DNA of 64,000 nt from Lachnospiraceae bacterium (GTDB lineage: Bacteria; Bacillota; Clostridia; Lachnospirales; Lachnospiraceae), in NCBI GenBank assembly GCA_017432565.1, contig JAFRIW010000006.1, positions 19,603 to 83,602 on the forward strand, written 5' to 3'. Positions within the stretch are counted from its first letter, which is position 1, and each line of letters begins with the position of its first letter. The notes beneath the pieces are model-generated. The model saw only the letters and a program-made list of their open reading frames with translations. It was not told the DNA's origin and ran no database searches. Below are positions 39,140 to 48,691 of this stretch, in pieces. The position numbers and the translations under genes were made by a program.

Positions 39140-39811
39140 TTATACCTCTTTCCTATCACCGGCGCGGTCTTTGCCGCTGATACCGGCCTGTACTGCTTCC
39201 ACAAACCGCCGCATCTTCTCCGGATCCTTGTATCCGTCCGTCTCAACGCCGGAGCTGACGTCCACGCCGCAGAGCATCGGGCCTGCTGCCCGGATGGCCT
39301 CCCGCACATTGTCCGGATCCAGCCCCCCGGCGAGAATAAACGGCCTCTTCATTCCCTGCAGAAGGCTCCAGTCAAAGCGGTCCCCGGTCCCGCCGGCGCC
39401 GTGATCGAGCAAAATCCGGTCCGCCGGGGAATTGTTTGCTTCCTCTATGTCCTGTGCCGTCTCGATGCGGTAAGCCCGGATGACGGGCCTGTCCGTCATC
39501 GCCTTCAGCGCGAGGATTTCCCGGCTGATCTTGTCTGCTTTATCTCCGGTCCGGTCGGAAAAGCCGTGCAGCTGGGCAAAATCAATCACGCCTGCCCCAA
39601 GGAGCGCCGCGATGTTCTCCGGCTTTTCATCGGTAAAGACACCTGCCGTCCGTATTCCCGGCGACAGCATTTCCCTGAGCTTTTCCGCCTGCTCCGGCGG
39701 CACATATCGCGGGCTTTTCCGTGCGAAGACAAAACCGACGAGATCCGGCCGGACTTCGTTGGCCGCTTCGATGTCCGCCTCCCGGCGCAATCCGCAGATC
39801 TTAATAATCAT
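39140..39811 (-). CDS. trpF: Phosphoribosylanthranilate isomerase
   Basis: This 223-residue barrel carries Cys6 (KICGLR) and Asp136 (LLDHGAGGTG), the acid/base pair of TrpF. The ATG at 39811 follows AGGAGAG and overlaps the end of trpC by 11 nt. A longer frame to 39841 lies within trpC and is rejected. Confidence 0.97.
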   Translation of the reverse strand: MIIKICGLRREADIEAANEVRPDLVGFVFARKSPRYVPPEQAEKLREMLSPGIRTAGVFTDEKPENIAALLGAGVIDFAQLHGFSDRTGDKADKISREILALKAMTDRPVIRAYRIETAQDIEEANNSPADRILLDHGAGGTGDRFDWSLLQGMKRPFILAGGLDPDNVREAIRAAGPMLCGVDVSSGVETDGYKDPEKMRRFVEAVQAGISGKDRAGDRKEV

Positions 39812-40634
39812 GCAGCACTCTCCTGAAGTTCTCCATTGCATAATGTCTGTCCGGTGCCCGCATCAGAGACTCTCCCACCAGCAGTGCGTCCGCACCGCAC
39901 TCACGGGCTCTTCTCGCATCCTCTGCGGTGTCGATCCCGCTCTCGACGACATACAGAATATCTTCAGGGACAAAGGATCTGAGCCGCTCGGCAGTAGACA
40001 GATCCGTTCTGAATGTTTCCAGATTCCGGTTGTTCACGCCGATGACGCGCGCGCCCGCACGGATCGCGGACCGGATCTGCTGCTCGTCATGCGTCTCCAC
40101 CAGAGAGCTCATACCCAGTTCATTCGCGATGCCCAAATACTGTGCAATTTCCTCTTCAGAGAGGATCGAGCAGATCAGAAGAACCGCCTCTGCGCCGAAT
40201 GCTTTGGCCTCATAGACCATGTAGGGATCGACAATGAAATCCTTGCGCAGACAGGGGATCGAAACCGTGTCCGCAATCTCCTGCAGATACCGGATGTCAC
40301 CGTGAAACCATTTCGGCTCCGTCAGCACGGAGATACAGTCCGCTCCGGATCTCTCATATTCCTGTGCGATTTCAAGATACGGAAACAGGGGGGAGATCAT
40401 ACCCTTGGACGGGGACGCCTTTTTGCACTCACAGATCATGCGCACACCGGGCTTCTTCAATGCCTCCTCAAACCGGAAGTCCGTCTTTCCCGCAGCCCGG
40501 TCCTGCTCAGCCCGCGCCTCGGCACGTTCCTTCATTTCCCCGAGCGAAATCTGGCTGATGGAAATCCGGGTCCGCTCTCTGGCGTGCTCCGACAGCTGCT
40601 TTAAGATATTCTCTCTGGATTCACGTTCTTTCAT
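39801..40634 (-). CDS. trpC: Indole-3-glycerol phosphate synthase
   Basis: This 277-residue TIM barrel has the family blocks CECKKASPSKG, SVLTEPKWFHG, CLRKDFIVDPYMVYEA and GVNNRNLETF with the catalytic lysines and glutamates. GGGAG precedes the ATG. It is 62 nt after trpD and overlaps trpF by 11 nt. It is not fused to trpF, unlike in enteric bacteria. Confidence 0.98.
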   Translation of the reverse strand: MKERESRENILKQLSEHARERTRISISQISLGEMKERAEARAEQDRAAGKTDFRFEEALKKPGVRMICECKKASPSKGMISPLFPYLEIAQEYERSGADCISVLTEPKWFHGDIRYLQEIADTVSIPCLRKDFIVDPYMVYEAKAFGAEAVLLICSILSEEEIAQYLGIANELGMSSLVETHDEQQIRSAIRAGARVIGVNNRNLETFRTDLSTAERLRSFVPEDILYVVESGIDTAEDARRARECGADALLVGESLMRAPDRHYAMENFRRVLHDY

Positions 40635-40696
40635 TTCTTTTCTCCCTGAATTCCGGACGATGAGAATGATCCTGATTTCTCACGCCCTGTAATATT

Positions 40697-41719
40697 TCAG
40701 CCGCAGTTTGACAGCTCGGCCAGCTGCTCCAGTTTGGCGAGGGCCGCGCCGCTTCCGATCAGCTCGGCGGCTTTTTTCACGCCTTCCTCCATATTCTGCG
40801 CCTGACCGCCCAGATAGATGGCAGCGCCGGCGTTAAGCAGGACGGTATCCCGCTTGGCACCTCTCAGTTCACCGGCCAGAATCGCGCGCGTTGTGGCGGC
40901 GTTCTCCTGCGGCGTTCCGCCCACGAGGTCCGCTTTGCTGCAGCGCTCAAAACCGAACTGCTCCGGTGTGATGGTGTAACTCTTGTACCATCCGTCCTTC
41001 AGCTCGCAGATCCGGGTCGGCGCGCTGGCGCTGATTTCATCCAGCTTGTCGGTCGAATAGACCACCATGCCGTGCTTTACGCCCAGTGAGCTGAGAACCT
41101 TCGCCAGCGTTTCCACCAGGTACTCGTCGTAGACGCCCAGCAGCATGTAAGTCGGGCGCGCCGGATTGGTCAGCGGTCCCAGAATGTTGAAGACTGTGCG
41201 CACACCGAGCTCTTTGCGGATCGCACCGACATACTTCATGGATGTATGGTATTTCTGCGCGAAGAAGAAGCACATTCCGGGATTTTTCAGGAGCTCAACG
41301 CACTTCTCCGGCTCCTGCTGAATGTTCACGCCCAGCGCCTCCAGGCAGTCCGCTGTTCCGGACAGAGAAGATGCCGCGCGGTTGCCGTGTTTTGCCACCT
41401 TAATTCCTGCTGCCGCTATGATAAATGCAGCCGTTGTGGAAATATTGAAGCTGTGCGCGTGATCTCCGCCGGTTCCGACGATTTCCAGAACGCCTTCCTG
41501 ATAAGGAATCTTCAGCGCGTGTTCCCGCATGGCCTCCGCACAGCCGGAGATCTCGTCGATCGTCTCCGCGCGGGCGCTCTTGGTGGACATCGCAGCCAGA
41601 AATGCTGCGTTCTGGGTCTGAGAAGTCTCACCGTTCATGATTTCATTCATAACCTGATAAGCTTCATCATAAGTCAGGTCCATCTTGTTCACAAGTTTTA
41701 CAATCGCCTCTTTAATCAT
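40697..41719 (-). CDS. trpD: Anthranilate phosphoribosyltransferase
   Basis: This 340-residue enzyme has the PRPP/anthranilate motifs GTGGD and KHGNRAASS and the expected length. The ATG at 41719 follows GGAGGAG; the longer frame runs back through the T-box terminator and is not translated. It is the first gene after the T-box, where trpE and trpG would normally come first. It is not fused to a TrpG domain. Confidence 0.97.
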   Translation of the reverse strand: MIKEAIVKLVNKMDLTYDEAYQVMNEIMNGETSQTQNAAFLAAMSTKSARAETIDEISGCAEAMREHALKIPYQEGVLEIVGTGGDHAHSFNISTTAAFIIAAAGIKVAKHGNRAASSLSGTADCLEALGVNIQQEPEKCVELLKNPGMCFFFAQKYHTSMKYVGAIRKELGVRTVFNILGPLTNPARPTYMLLGVYDEYLVETLAKVLSSLGVKHGMVVYSTDKLDEISASAPTRICELKDGWYKSYTITPEQFGFERCSKADLVGGTPQENAATTRAILAGELRGAKRDTVLLNAGAAIYLGGQAQNMEEGVKKAAELIGSGAALAKLEQLAELSNCG

Positions 41720-41754
41720 AATGCACTCCTCCCCGGAATCTGTCTGCCGGCATA

Positions 41755-42062
41755 AAGAAACCCCGGCAGAACGACAATTGTTCTGCCGGGGACGAATAAC
41801 GATAACATTATCCGCGGTGCCACCCCGCTTCATACAGGAATCCCTGTACACAACTCATCAAGGTACCAGCATACCTCTGATCACTGACGCAGATCCTCGC
41901 GTCGCAGAATACTCGGAATCCGGACCGGAAACCTTTCCCTGCGCCCTCAGCGGCCCATTTGATAAGGAGTCATCCGCCTGATCTCAGCAGCCAGGCTCTC
42001 TGTAGGATCTTTTCTTACCTTTATCCCCGCTTCATCGGTTTAAAGTGCTATTTAGTTGAATT
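41755..42062 (-). promoter_or_regulatory. T-box riboswitch (tRNA-Trp responsive) of the trp operon
   Basis: On the minus strand the T-box sequence GGGTGGCACCGCGG lies at 41825-41812. It is followed by a terminator with 12-bp stem CCCCGGCAGAAC / GTTCTGCCGGGG (41791-41761) and TTTCTTT. Stem I occupies about 42040-41900. The best specifier is TGG at 41957-41955 in AAATGGGCC, which codes for tryptophan. Uncharged tRNA-Trp should pair with TGG and the T-box bulge and allow read-through into trpD. Confidence 0.93.
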
Positions 42063-42068
42063 GTGCAC

Positions 42069-42097
42069 AGCTTATCACTGTGACGTGCCGCTGTCAA
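42069..42097 (-). promoter_or_regulatory. Promoter of the T-box trp operon
   Basis: TTGACA (42097-42092), a 17-nt spacer and TAAGCT (42074-42069) preceded by TGA, i.e. an extended -10. It places the transcription start near 42062, about 340 nt ahead of trpD, matching a full T-box leader. Confidence 0.72.
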
Positions 42098-42218
42098 GCT
42101 TAAAATATGTCTCCGCTTTTTTACTTTCGTTTTACCGTTGACCTCTATCTTGGTTTTCAGCAAAGCAAAATCAGACAAAAACAAATTGAAAATGCATATT
42201 GAAAGGGAGGCACAAGCC

Positions 42219-43322
42219 ATGAATACACAGAAAACTCTAAATACACAGAACACCGGAAACACACTCTATCTTCTCACCGGCGCGGCCGGGTTCCTCGGCA
42301 GCAACATCTGCGCACAGCTCTTGGAGCGCGGTGATCACGTCCGCGCCTTCGTGCTGAAGGGCGACCCCGCCATCCGCTATATTCCCCAGGGCGTCGAGCT
42401 CTTCGAAGGCGACCTGTGCAGCGCAGAAGACTGTATGAACTTCTTCGATCTGTCGAACGATCCTTGCTATACCGGCTCCGTCTGCATCCACTGCGCCAGC
42501 ATGGTGACCGTCAATCCGGACTACAATGAAAAGCTGATTGCCGTCAACGTCGGCGGGACCGAAAACATCATCGCCGCGGCGCAGGCCCATCCCGAGTGCA
42601 GAAAACTCGTCTATGTTTCCAGCACCGGCGCGATCCCGGAGCTGCCCAAGGGCCAGACCATCCGCGAGGTGGATCAGTTCGTTCCTTACGACGATGACCG
42701 CGTCGTCGGCTGGTACAGCCGCAGCAAAGCCATGGCCACACAGAAGGTCCTCGACGCGGCTCAATCCGGCCTGAACGCCTGCGTCGTCCATCCCAGCGGC
42801 ATCCTCGGCCCGAACGATCACGCCATCAGCGAGACCACAGGGACAGTGATCAAAATCATGAATGGCGAGATGCCTGTCGGCATGGCCGGAAGCTTCAATC
42901 TCTGTGACGTCCGCGACCTCGCCGCCGGCACCATTGCCGCTGCCGATAAAGGAAAAAAGGGCGAGTGCTACATCCTCGGAAATAAAGAAGTCACGCTGAA
43001 GGAAGTCGCTCAGATGCTCCATGACGCCTGCGGATGCAAGAAGCCTCTCTTCTATGTCCCGATCAAAGCTGCCTATGCTCTGGCCGCACAGATGGAGAAG
43101 AAAGCTGCCCGGACCGGAAAGAAACCGATGATGACAAATTTTGCCGTCTACAATCTTGACCGCAACAATCACTTCGATTATTCCAAGGCTGAGCGCGAAC
43201 TGGGCTATCACACCCGCCCCTATGCGGAAACCCTGCGCGATGAGGCGCTCTGGCTGGTCGCCGAGGGAAAAATCAAAGGCAGCCTGAAGGTCCGTCCTGC
43301 CGCCGCTGCTGCTGTGGTATAA
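42219..43322 (+). CDS. NAD-dependent epimerase/dehydratase (extended SDR)
   Basis: This 367-residue protein has the Rossmann motif TGAAGFLGSN near the N-terminus and the catalytic YSRSK (Tyr-X3-Lys). GGGAGG precedes the ATG at 42219. The closest general description is a dihydroflavonol-reductase-like or nucleoside-sugar epimerase; the substrate cannot be told. A response regulator gene starts 7 nt after its stop codon, and that gene's apparent -10 element includes this stop codon. Confidence 0.88.
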   Translation: MNTQKTLNTQNTGNTLYLLTGAAGFLGSNICAQLLERGDHVRAFVLKGDPAIRYIPQGVELFEGDLCSAEDCMNFFDLSNDPCYTGSVCIHCASMVTVNPDYNEKLIAVNVGGTENIIAAAQAHPECRKLVYVSSTGAIPELPKGQTIREVDQFVPYDDDRVVGWYSRSKAMATQKVLDAAQSGLNACVVHPSGILGPNDHAISETTGTVIKIMNGEMPVGMAGSFNLCDVRDLAAGTIAAADKGKKGECYILGNKEVTLKEVAQMLHDACGCKKPLFYVPIKAAYALAAQMEKKAARTGKKPMMTNFAVYNLDRNNHFDYSKAERELGYHTRPYAETLRDEALWLVAEGKIKGSLKVRPAAAAAVV

Positions 43323-43323
43323 T
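43315..43323 (+). promoter_or_regulatory. Extended -10 promoter overlapping the upstream stop codon
   Basis: TGGTATAAT at 43315-43323 is a perfect extended -10 (TGnTATAAT). Transcription would begin at about 43330, the first base of the next ATG. There is no good -35 hexamer, which extended -10 promoters tolerate, and no ribosome binding site before the ATG. Confidence 0.55.
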
Positions 43324-43329
43324 TTCTCC

Positions 43330-44004
43330 ATGCTGACCATATTACTTGTAGAAGACGAAAAACCGATCCGAGTGCTTACCAGAGCCAGACTCCGGGACCA
43401 ATATGAGGTCCTGGAGGCGGCTGACGGCGAAGCTGCCCTGGAAATTCTGGAGCACCGGCATGCCGACCTTCTGATCGTCGACATCATGATGCCGCGGATG
43501 GACGGTTATGAGTTCGTCCGCGCTCTCCGGGAGAGCGGCGACAACACCCCCGTGATCATGCTGACGGCCATGAATACTTTTGATCATAAGAAAAAAGGCT
43601 TCGCCCTCGGCATCGACGACTACCTCACCAAACCCATCAACTACGAAGAGCTGAACTGGCATATCGAAGCCATTCTGCGCCGCTCCCGTATCCGCAGTGA
43701 AAAAGAAATCCGGATCGGAAGCCTTGTGCTTTCGGAGGAATCCATGAGCGCCGTCTGGGACGGCGGAAGAGCCGAGCTGACCGAAAAAGAATTCGGTCTG
43801 CTTCACAAGCTCCTCTCCTACCCCGGCACCATCTTCACCAAGCAGCAGCTCATGGATGAAATCTGGGGCTACGATTCCGAGTCCGATTACAACACAATCA
43901 AGACCTACGTCAACCGACTGCGCAACAAGCTGGAAGGCTGCGATGCTTTTGAAATCATCGCCTGCCGCGGCGTGGGCTACAAGGCAGTCCTCAGGGAAAA
44001 CTGA
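43330..44004 (+). CDS. OmpR-family response regulator
   Basis: This 224-residue regulator has a receiver domain with phospho-acceptor Asp51 (LLIVDIMMP) and a winged-helix output domain ending YVNRLRNKL..RGVGYKA. It has no ribosome binding site but a -10 element 6 nt upstream, so it may be leaderless; read-through from the epimerase gene is the alternative. The kinase gene follows after 12 nt. Confidence 0.95.
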   Translation: MLTILLVEDEKPIRVLTRARLRDQYEVLEAADGEAALEILEHRHADLLIVDIMMPRMDGYEFVRALRESGDNTPVIMLTAMNTFDHKKKGFALGIDDYLTKPINYEELNWHIEAILRRSRIRSEKEIRIGSLVLSEESMSAVWDGGRAELTEKEFGLLHKLLSYPGTIFTKQQLMDEIWGYDSESDYNTIKTYVNRLRNKLEGCDAFEIIACRGVGYKAVLREN

Positions 44005-44016
44005 ACGGAGAAATAA

Positions 44017-45117
44017 ATGATGACACAGCAAACCGGGAAACAGAAATCCTCGAAGCGCAGACTTTTCAGCATCTTCAATATGCCCTGGGTCTTCCTGATG
44101 GCAGCGATCATCATTATCGGCAGTGTCATGTCCTTCGGCCTGATCGGATATTTCTTCCTCGACATGGATCAGAACAGTGCACTCGCCATGGTCTGGATGA
44201 TCATCCCCATGCTGATCGTCTTCACCGTCGCCATCCACATCATGCTCATGGGCGCTGAGCAGCGTATGCAAAAGCTGGCCGACGCGATCCACGCGGTTGC
44301 AGCCGGAGACCTGGAGACACAGATTGACCTCACCGATGCGGAAGAATACAAGCAGCTCTATCAGGACTTCAACCTGATGACAAAAGAGCTCCGCGCGACC
44401 CGCAAAGAGATGGAAGCCTTCACCAACGAATTCGCCCACGAATTCAAAACGCCCATCACCTCTATCAGTGGCTTTGCGGATTACCTGGTGGAAACCGGCG
44501 AGGGAATTGAAACGCCTGAACGCATGGAATATCTGGAACTCATTTCGTCACAGGCCCAGCGCCTGTGCCATCTTTCCCAGAACACGCTCCTTCTCTCCAA
44601 GGTCGAGGCACTGCAGTCCGTCTCTAACAAAGAACACTACGACCTTGCCGAACAGCTCCGGCAGTGCGTGATTTTGTTCGACCGGGATCTGGAACAGAAG
44701 AAAATCGATCTGGAAATAGACGAAGATCTCGCCATCCCCTTCTGCGGGAACCGCGAGATCGTTGAACACATCTGGATTAATTTATTAAGCAATGCCGTGA
44801 AATTTACGCCCGAAGGCGGCCGCATCCGCATCCTTGCACAGCAGGAATCCGGCACGTCCGGGGACTCCGGAAGCTCCGCTGAAACGCCCCGCATCGTCAC
44901 CGTCACGGTCGAAGATTCCGGGTCCGGCATGGACGCTGAAACACTGAGCCACATCTTCGAAAAATATTATCAGAACGACACCGTGAGTGAAACCCGCGGC
45001 AGCGGCATCGGCCTCTCCATCGTCAGACGCATCGCCGAACTCTGCGGCGGCAGCGTCAGGGCTGAGAGCGAACCCGGCAAAGGAAGCCGCTTTATCGTGC
45101 AGCTGCCGATGATCTGA
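44017..45117 (+). CDS. Sensor histidine kinase (HAMP-HisKA-HATPase)
   Basis: This 366-residue kinase has two membrane helices (about 22-48 and 55-78) with almost no extracellular loop, a HAMP segment, His141 in FAHEFKTP and a C-terminal ATPase domain with N-box NLLSNAVKF. The tiny loop suggests that it senses an envelope or membrane signal, perhaps via another protein. CGGAG precedes the start. It is the partner of the regulator ending at 44004. It converges with the secreted transglutaminase-like gene, 10 nt away. Confidence 0.94.
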   Translation: MMTQQTGKQKSSKRRLFSIFNMPWVFLMAAIIIIGSVMSFGLIGYFFLDMDQNSALAMVWMIIPMLIVFTVAIHIMLMGAEQRMQKLADAIHAVAAGDLETQIDLTDAEEYKQLYQDFNLMTKELRATRKEMEAFTNEFAHEFKTPITSISGFADYLVETGEGIETPERMEYLELISSQAQRLCHLSQNTLLLSKVEALQSVSNKEHYDLAEQLRQCVILFDRDLEQKKIDLEIDEDLAIPFCGNREIVEHIWINLLSNAVKFTPEGGRIRILAQQESGTSGDSGSSAETPRIVTVTVEDSGSGMDAETLSHIFEKYYQNDTVSETRGSGIGLSIVRRIAELCGGSVRAESEPGKGSRFIVQLPMI

Positions 45118-45127
45118 TTATCGGACT

Positions 45128-45931
45128 TTACTCCGCAAAATAAATCACACCGACTCCCGGAATCGTCATGCCGCTGTGCATCGCACCATATCCGGCGAAG
45201 CCGCCCATTCCGTCGGCGAATCCCGTCTGACCGTCCATCGTCAGCACGCACCACTGGTGCGACCACTGGTTCTCATTCGTGTGCGTCCAGGTATAACCCA
45301 TGTAATCCAGAACCCTTCCCAGTGCCCTCGTTGAGCCCGCACAGGTGTAAACACCCGCGACAAAAACACCGTACGGTGTGCGGTAGTACCTGTTCGGATC
45401 GTTCCCATACGCGCTTCTGGCGCAAAATCCGGCCACTGCCTGCGTTGCGGCATTTACCCGCTGCAGATCCGTTGAATATGCCGGGTTTGCAAGGATCGCA
45501 TTTGCGATCTGCTGTGCCACTGCATCCGCCTGTGCCGCCTGCTGTGCCGTCAGTCCTCTGCTGTAGCTGTGCGTCCGCGCCCCATTCTTCACCGCTGCCT
45601 GGATCGCAGCCTGCCGCTGCTGAAGCAGAGCCTGCTGCTGTGCCGCTGCCTGCTGTGCTTTCAGCGCCTCGCTGTCAACCGCGTACGGCAGTCTGCCTTC
45701 CGCTTTTCCAAACTGAACATAATGCTGATACAGCATCGCAGGATCAGTGCCCATCGCCGCTGCCACATCCGGATATGTCGCTGCATAAAACGCCGGGTCA
45801 AAAACCTGACCGTCCGGCATCGTCTGCGGCGCAGCGCAGACCGAAACCGAGCTGAACAGAATGCCTGCGGCAGCGATCACTGCAAGAAATGCTTTTATTG
45901 TATTTAGTCTTCCACTAATTTTTCCATTCAT
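45128..45931 (-). CDS. Secreted transglutaminase-like cysteine protein
   Basis: From the ATG at 45931 (after GGTGGGG) the product has 267 residues. A signal peptide ends near AACAA-type residues 32-34. Then comes a short FDPAFYAATYPDVAAAMG / HYVQFGKAEGR domain seen in clostridial surface proteins, a Gln/Ala-rich probably coiled linker (90-115), and a transglutaminase-like domain with triad Cys197 (YTCAGST), His225 (SHQWC) and Asp240 (FADG). It may be a peptidase or cross-linking enzyme at the cell surface. An alternative start at 46009 overlaps the upstream gene by ATGA and would add 26 charged residues. Confidence 0.85.
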   Translation of the reverse strand: MNGKISGRLNTIKAFLAVIAAAGILFSSVSVCAAPQTMPDGQVFDPAFYAATYPDVAAAMGTDPAMLYQHYVQFGKAEGRLPYAVDSEALKAQQAAAQQQALLQQRQAAIQAAVKNGARTHSYSRGLTAQQAAQADAVAQQIANAILANPAYSTDLQRVNAATQAVAGFCARSAYGNDPNRYYRTPYGVFVAGVYTCAGSTRALGRVLDYMGYTWTHTNENQWSHQWCVLTMDGQTGFADGMGGFAGYGAMHSGMTIPGVGVIYFAE

Positions 45932-46005
45932 TTTCAGTTCCCCACCAGTTAACTCTTTCAGTTCTTGCTCACTCTTCCGGTTCTTTTTCGCTCTTCCGTT
46001 TTTGC

Positions 46006-46404
46006 TCACTCTTCCGGCTCCGGAAATACACCGGCCAGTACATCAATGTCGTAAAGTTTTCCTTCCATCTCCACTACATTCAGGAAATGTGCGGGACTGC
46101 TTTCCTCTGAATCGCCAGCTGCCTCTTCTTTCCGAATCGTTGAAGCACATCCGATCTGCTCCAAAAGATACTGAAAGATTTTCGCCAGTTCTTCAGGGGA
46201 CGCTCCCGAAATCGCAGACCCGTCGGCCGAGATATAATCTCTGAGCCACTCATAGGCAGCCTTGATTTTTACATAAGCTGCGTCCGCCGGAAGTGCATCC
46301 AGAAGCAAAGCACGGAAATCGGCCAGTGCTTCGCCTATCTGTGCCTCACAGTCCTGCACCGGGACAGTCTGGTTGTCCTGTTCAATGTTGTTTAAATCGC
46401 TCAT
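46006..46404 (-). CDS. Transglutaminase-like protein lacking the catalytic Cys
   Basis: This 132-residue protein lines up with the core of transglutaminase-like domains: KIKAAYEWLRDYI, then a helix, His106 (AHFLNVV) and Asp121 (YDIDVLAG). The position of the catalytic Cys is taken by Ala/Ser (SAISGAS, 63-69); the only nearby Cys86 is elsewhere. No signal peptide. It sits just upstream of the secreted active-looking homologue, on the same strand and possibly coupled. It may be a non-enzymatic partner or a decayed copy. A TATAAT at 46466-46461 in its 5' region (46405-46687, otherwise empty) could be its promoter. Confidence 0.65.
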   Translation of the reverse strand: MSDLNNIEQDNQTVPVQDCEAQIGEALADFRALLLDALPADAAYVKIKAAYEWLRDYISADGSAISGASPEELAKIFQYLLEQIGCASTIRKEEAAGDSEESSPAHFLNVVEMEGKLYDIDVLAGVFPEPEE

Positions 46405-46687
46405 TCTGCCACCGCCATTTCTGCTAAAGGCAAGCTGTATAAAAAGATGAGTAGATGTTAATTATACACCTTTACAAAAGTTTGAATTTGAAAATATTGT
46501 TATTGATGTAATTGCGTATAATAATGTGTACTTTTTTTACACCCTGAACCAAAGTCAATTATAATGGGTAGGCTTTTTTGTGACAATGAATATTGTATGT
46601 ATGCTGAGAGTACAAAGATGTGAAATATATGCTGTAAGTCGTATTCAGATGTAATCAGGCTGAAGTTTTATAGCCTCCGCCGCTGAC

Positions 46688-47449
<762 letters not shown>

Positions 47450-47506
47450 TCACCTCCAGTCCGCAAAAGAAGCACCTTGAACGCAGCATCTTCCGATCGT
47501 GAAAAG

Positions 47507-47542
47507 AGTATAGCATGTGCTCTGTTTTCGAACAAGTGTTCG
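47507..47542 (-). promoter_or_regulatory. SOS-type promoter: LexA box over the recombinase -35
   Basis: On the minus strand TTGTTC (47535-47530), a 17-nt spacer and TATACT (47512-47507, preceded by TGC as extended -10) form the promoter. CGAACAAGTGTTCG at 47529-47542 is a perfect 14-nt palindrome fitting the Gram-positive LexA consensus CGAACRNRYGTTYG and covers the -35 element. Repression by LexA and induction by DNA damage are therefore expected. Confidence 0.75.
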
Positions 47543-47557
47543 TATTCAAAAATAAAA

Positions 47558-47582
47558 AGAAAGCCCGCAATGCTGCGGGCTT
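47558..47582 (-). terminator. Terminator of the small lipoprotein operon
   Basis: AAGCCCGCA and TGCGGGCTT form a 9-bp stem at 47561-47583 region, followed on the minus strand by TCTTTTTATTTTT. It lies about 35 nt after the stop codon of the gene ending at 47617 and just before the recombinase promoter. Confidence 0.85.
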
Positions 47583-47616
47583 AAGACTGTATAGTCCTGT
47601 GTTTTTTTCTCTTTTC

Positions 47617-48168
47617 TTACCACCCTGTGCCGAAGTCAGTGATGACATATGCCGGCTCGGAAGACTCTTTGTTCTCGCGGAGAACGCCGAGGCGCTTCAC
47701 ATTTTTGACCCAGCCGGATGCCTCATCGAACTCTCCGTTCGGGATCATCAGCTCGTTGACGTCCGTACCTTCTGTCGGATGCAGTTCGATCGTCGCCTCA
47801 AAAGCCACTTCGTTCATGCCAAGGTTCATTTCCTTCACCGGCTCGAACGCCTGCTCATCCTCAGTGTTGTAGACCTTATCAACTGTGACCTTCACATCAT
47901 CGATCTTATCGCCAAACGCCTCTTCAAAAATATCCGCAACGCCTGCCTCGATCTGGATCTTTGCCTCTGTCAGATTGTCCTTCAGCGGCATGTTGCTTCC
48001 CGCCGTTCCGACTTCATCTTTCTTGGAATTGAGCGCTGCAGCCTTTTCTTCGACAGCTTCTTCCACCGCGGCTGCTTCTTCCTTCGGTGCTTCCGCTCTG
48101 GCGCCGCAGGCGACAACACAGGAAATCATCATTGCAATTATTACTCCGATAAACAGTTTCTTTTTCAT
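47617..48168 (-). CDS. Small lipoprotein of unknown function
   Basis: This 183-residue protein has a lipoprotein signal with lipobox VVAC (Cys at about residue 21) and an acidic Glu/Ala linker to residue 50. The globular part has no recognised domain; it ends PAYVITDFGTGW. GGAGG precedes the ATG. It follows the 48202-48561 gene by 33 nt, so the two form an operon. Confidence 0.7.
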   Translation of the reverse strand: MKKKLFIGVIIAMMISCVVACGARAEAPKEEAAAVEEAVEEKAAALNSKKDEVGTAGSNMPLKDNLTEAKIQIEAGVADIFEEAFGDKIDDVKVTVDKVYNTEDEQAFEPVKEMNLGMNEVAFEATIELHPTEGTDVNELMIPNGEFDEASGWVKNVKRLGVLRENKESSEPAYVITDFGTGW

Positions 48169-48201
48169 ATCAGGATACCTCCATATTTTGCCTATTTAAT
48201 A

Positions 48202-48561
48202 TCAATACGTTCTCGTCCAGGCGTTTCCGTCGTAATCCAGAAGCATATTGTAGTTATACATTCCGAATGCCGTGACAATCTCGTCATTCTGGTTCAGCGC
48301 GACCAGCGATCCGTCATCAGCGATAACATAAGTGAAATAGTGGCCTACATTCGGCTCGTCAGAGTAAACAACATACATCGTTCCGTCGTCGAAAATCTCA
48401 ACGGTTGCATCCAGGCTCTCAACCTTCGTGTTCCAGCCGCCCACGTAAGGGCTCTTCGGCGCAGCCGCGTGCGCGGTGATCGAGAACATTGCTGCGATCA
48501 GCAATACCGCGATAACCAGTGCCGTCAGTTTGTTTCTCATGTTCATCATTGTCAGTGCCAT
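48202..48561 (-). CDS. Small secreted protein of unknown function
   Basis: This 119-residue protein has a typical signal peptide ending at SITAHAAA and a mature part of about 85 residues rich in Tyr, Asp and Val, probably a small beta fold (GGWNTKVESLDATVEIFDDGTMYV). GAGGA precedes the ATG at 48561; internal ATGs nearby are possible. It is the first gene of a two-gene operon with a lipoprotein. Confidence 0.65.
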   Translation of the reverse strand: MALTMMNMRNKLTALVIAVLLIAAMFSITAHAAAPKSPYVGGWNTKVESLDATVEIFDDGTMYVVYSDEPNVGHYFTYVIADDGSLVALNQNDEIVTAFGMYNYNMLLDYDGNAWTRTY

Positions 48562-48691
48562 TTGCTTTTCCTCTTTTCTGCAAATTGTTTTGCTTTATTC
48601 TGTCCTTTGTTTTCAGCGCCTGTTTTCTTTTGTTTCAGCGCTTTCTCTCTTGATCTGAACAGAGGATAGCAAATGATTTATCACACAAATG

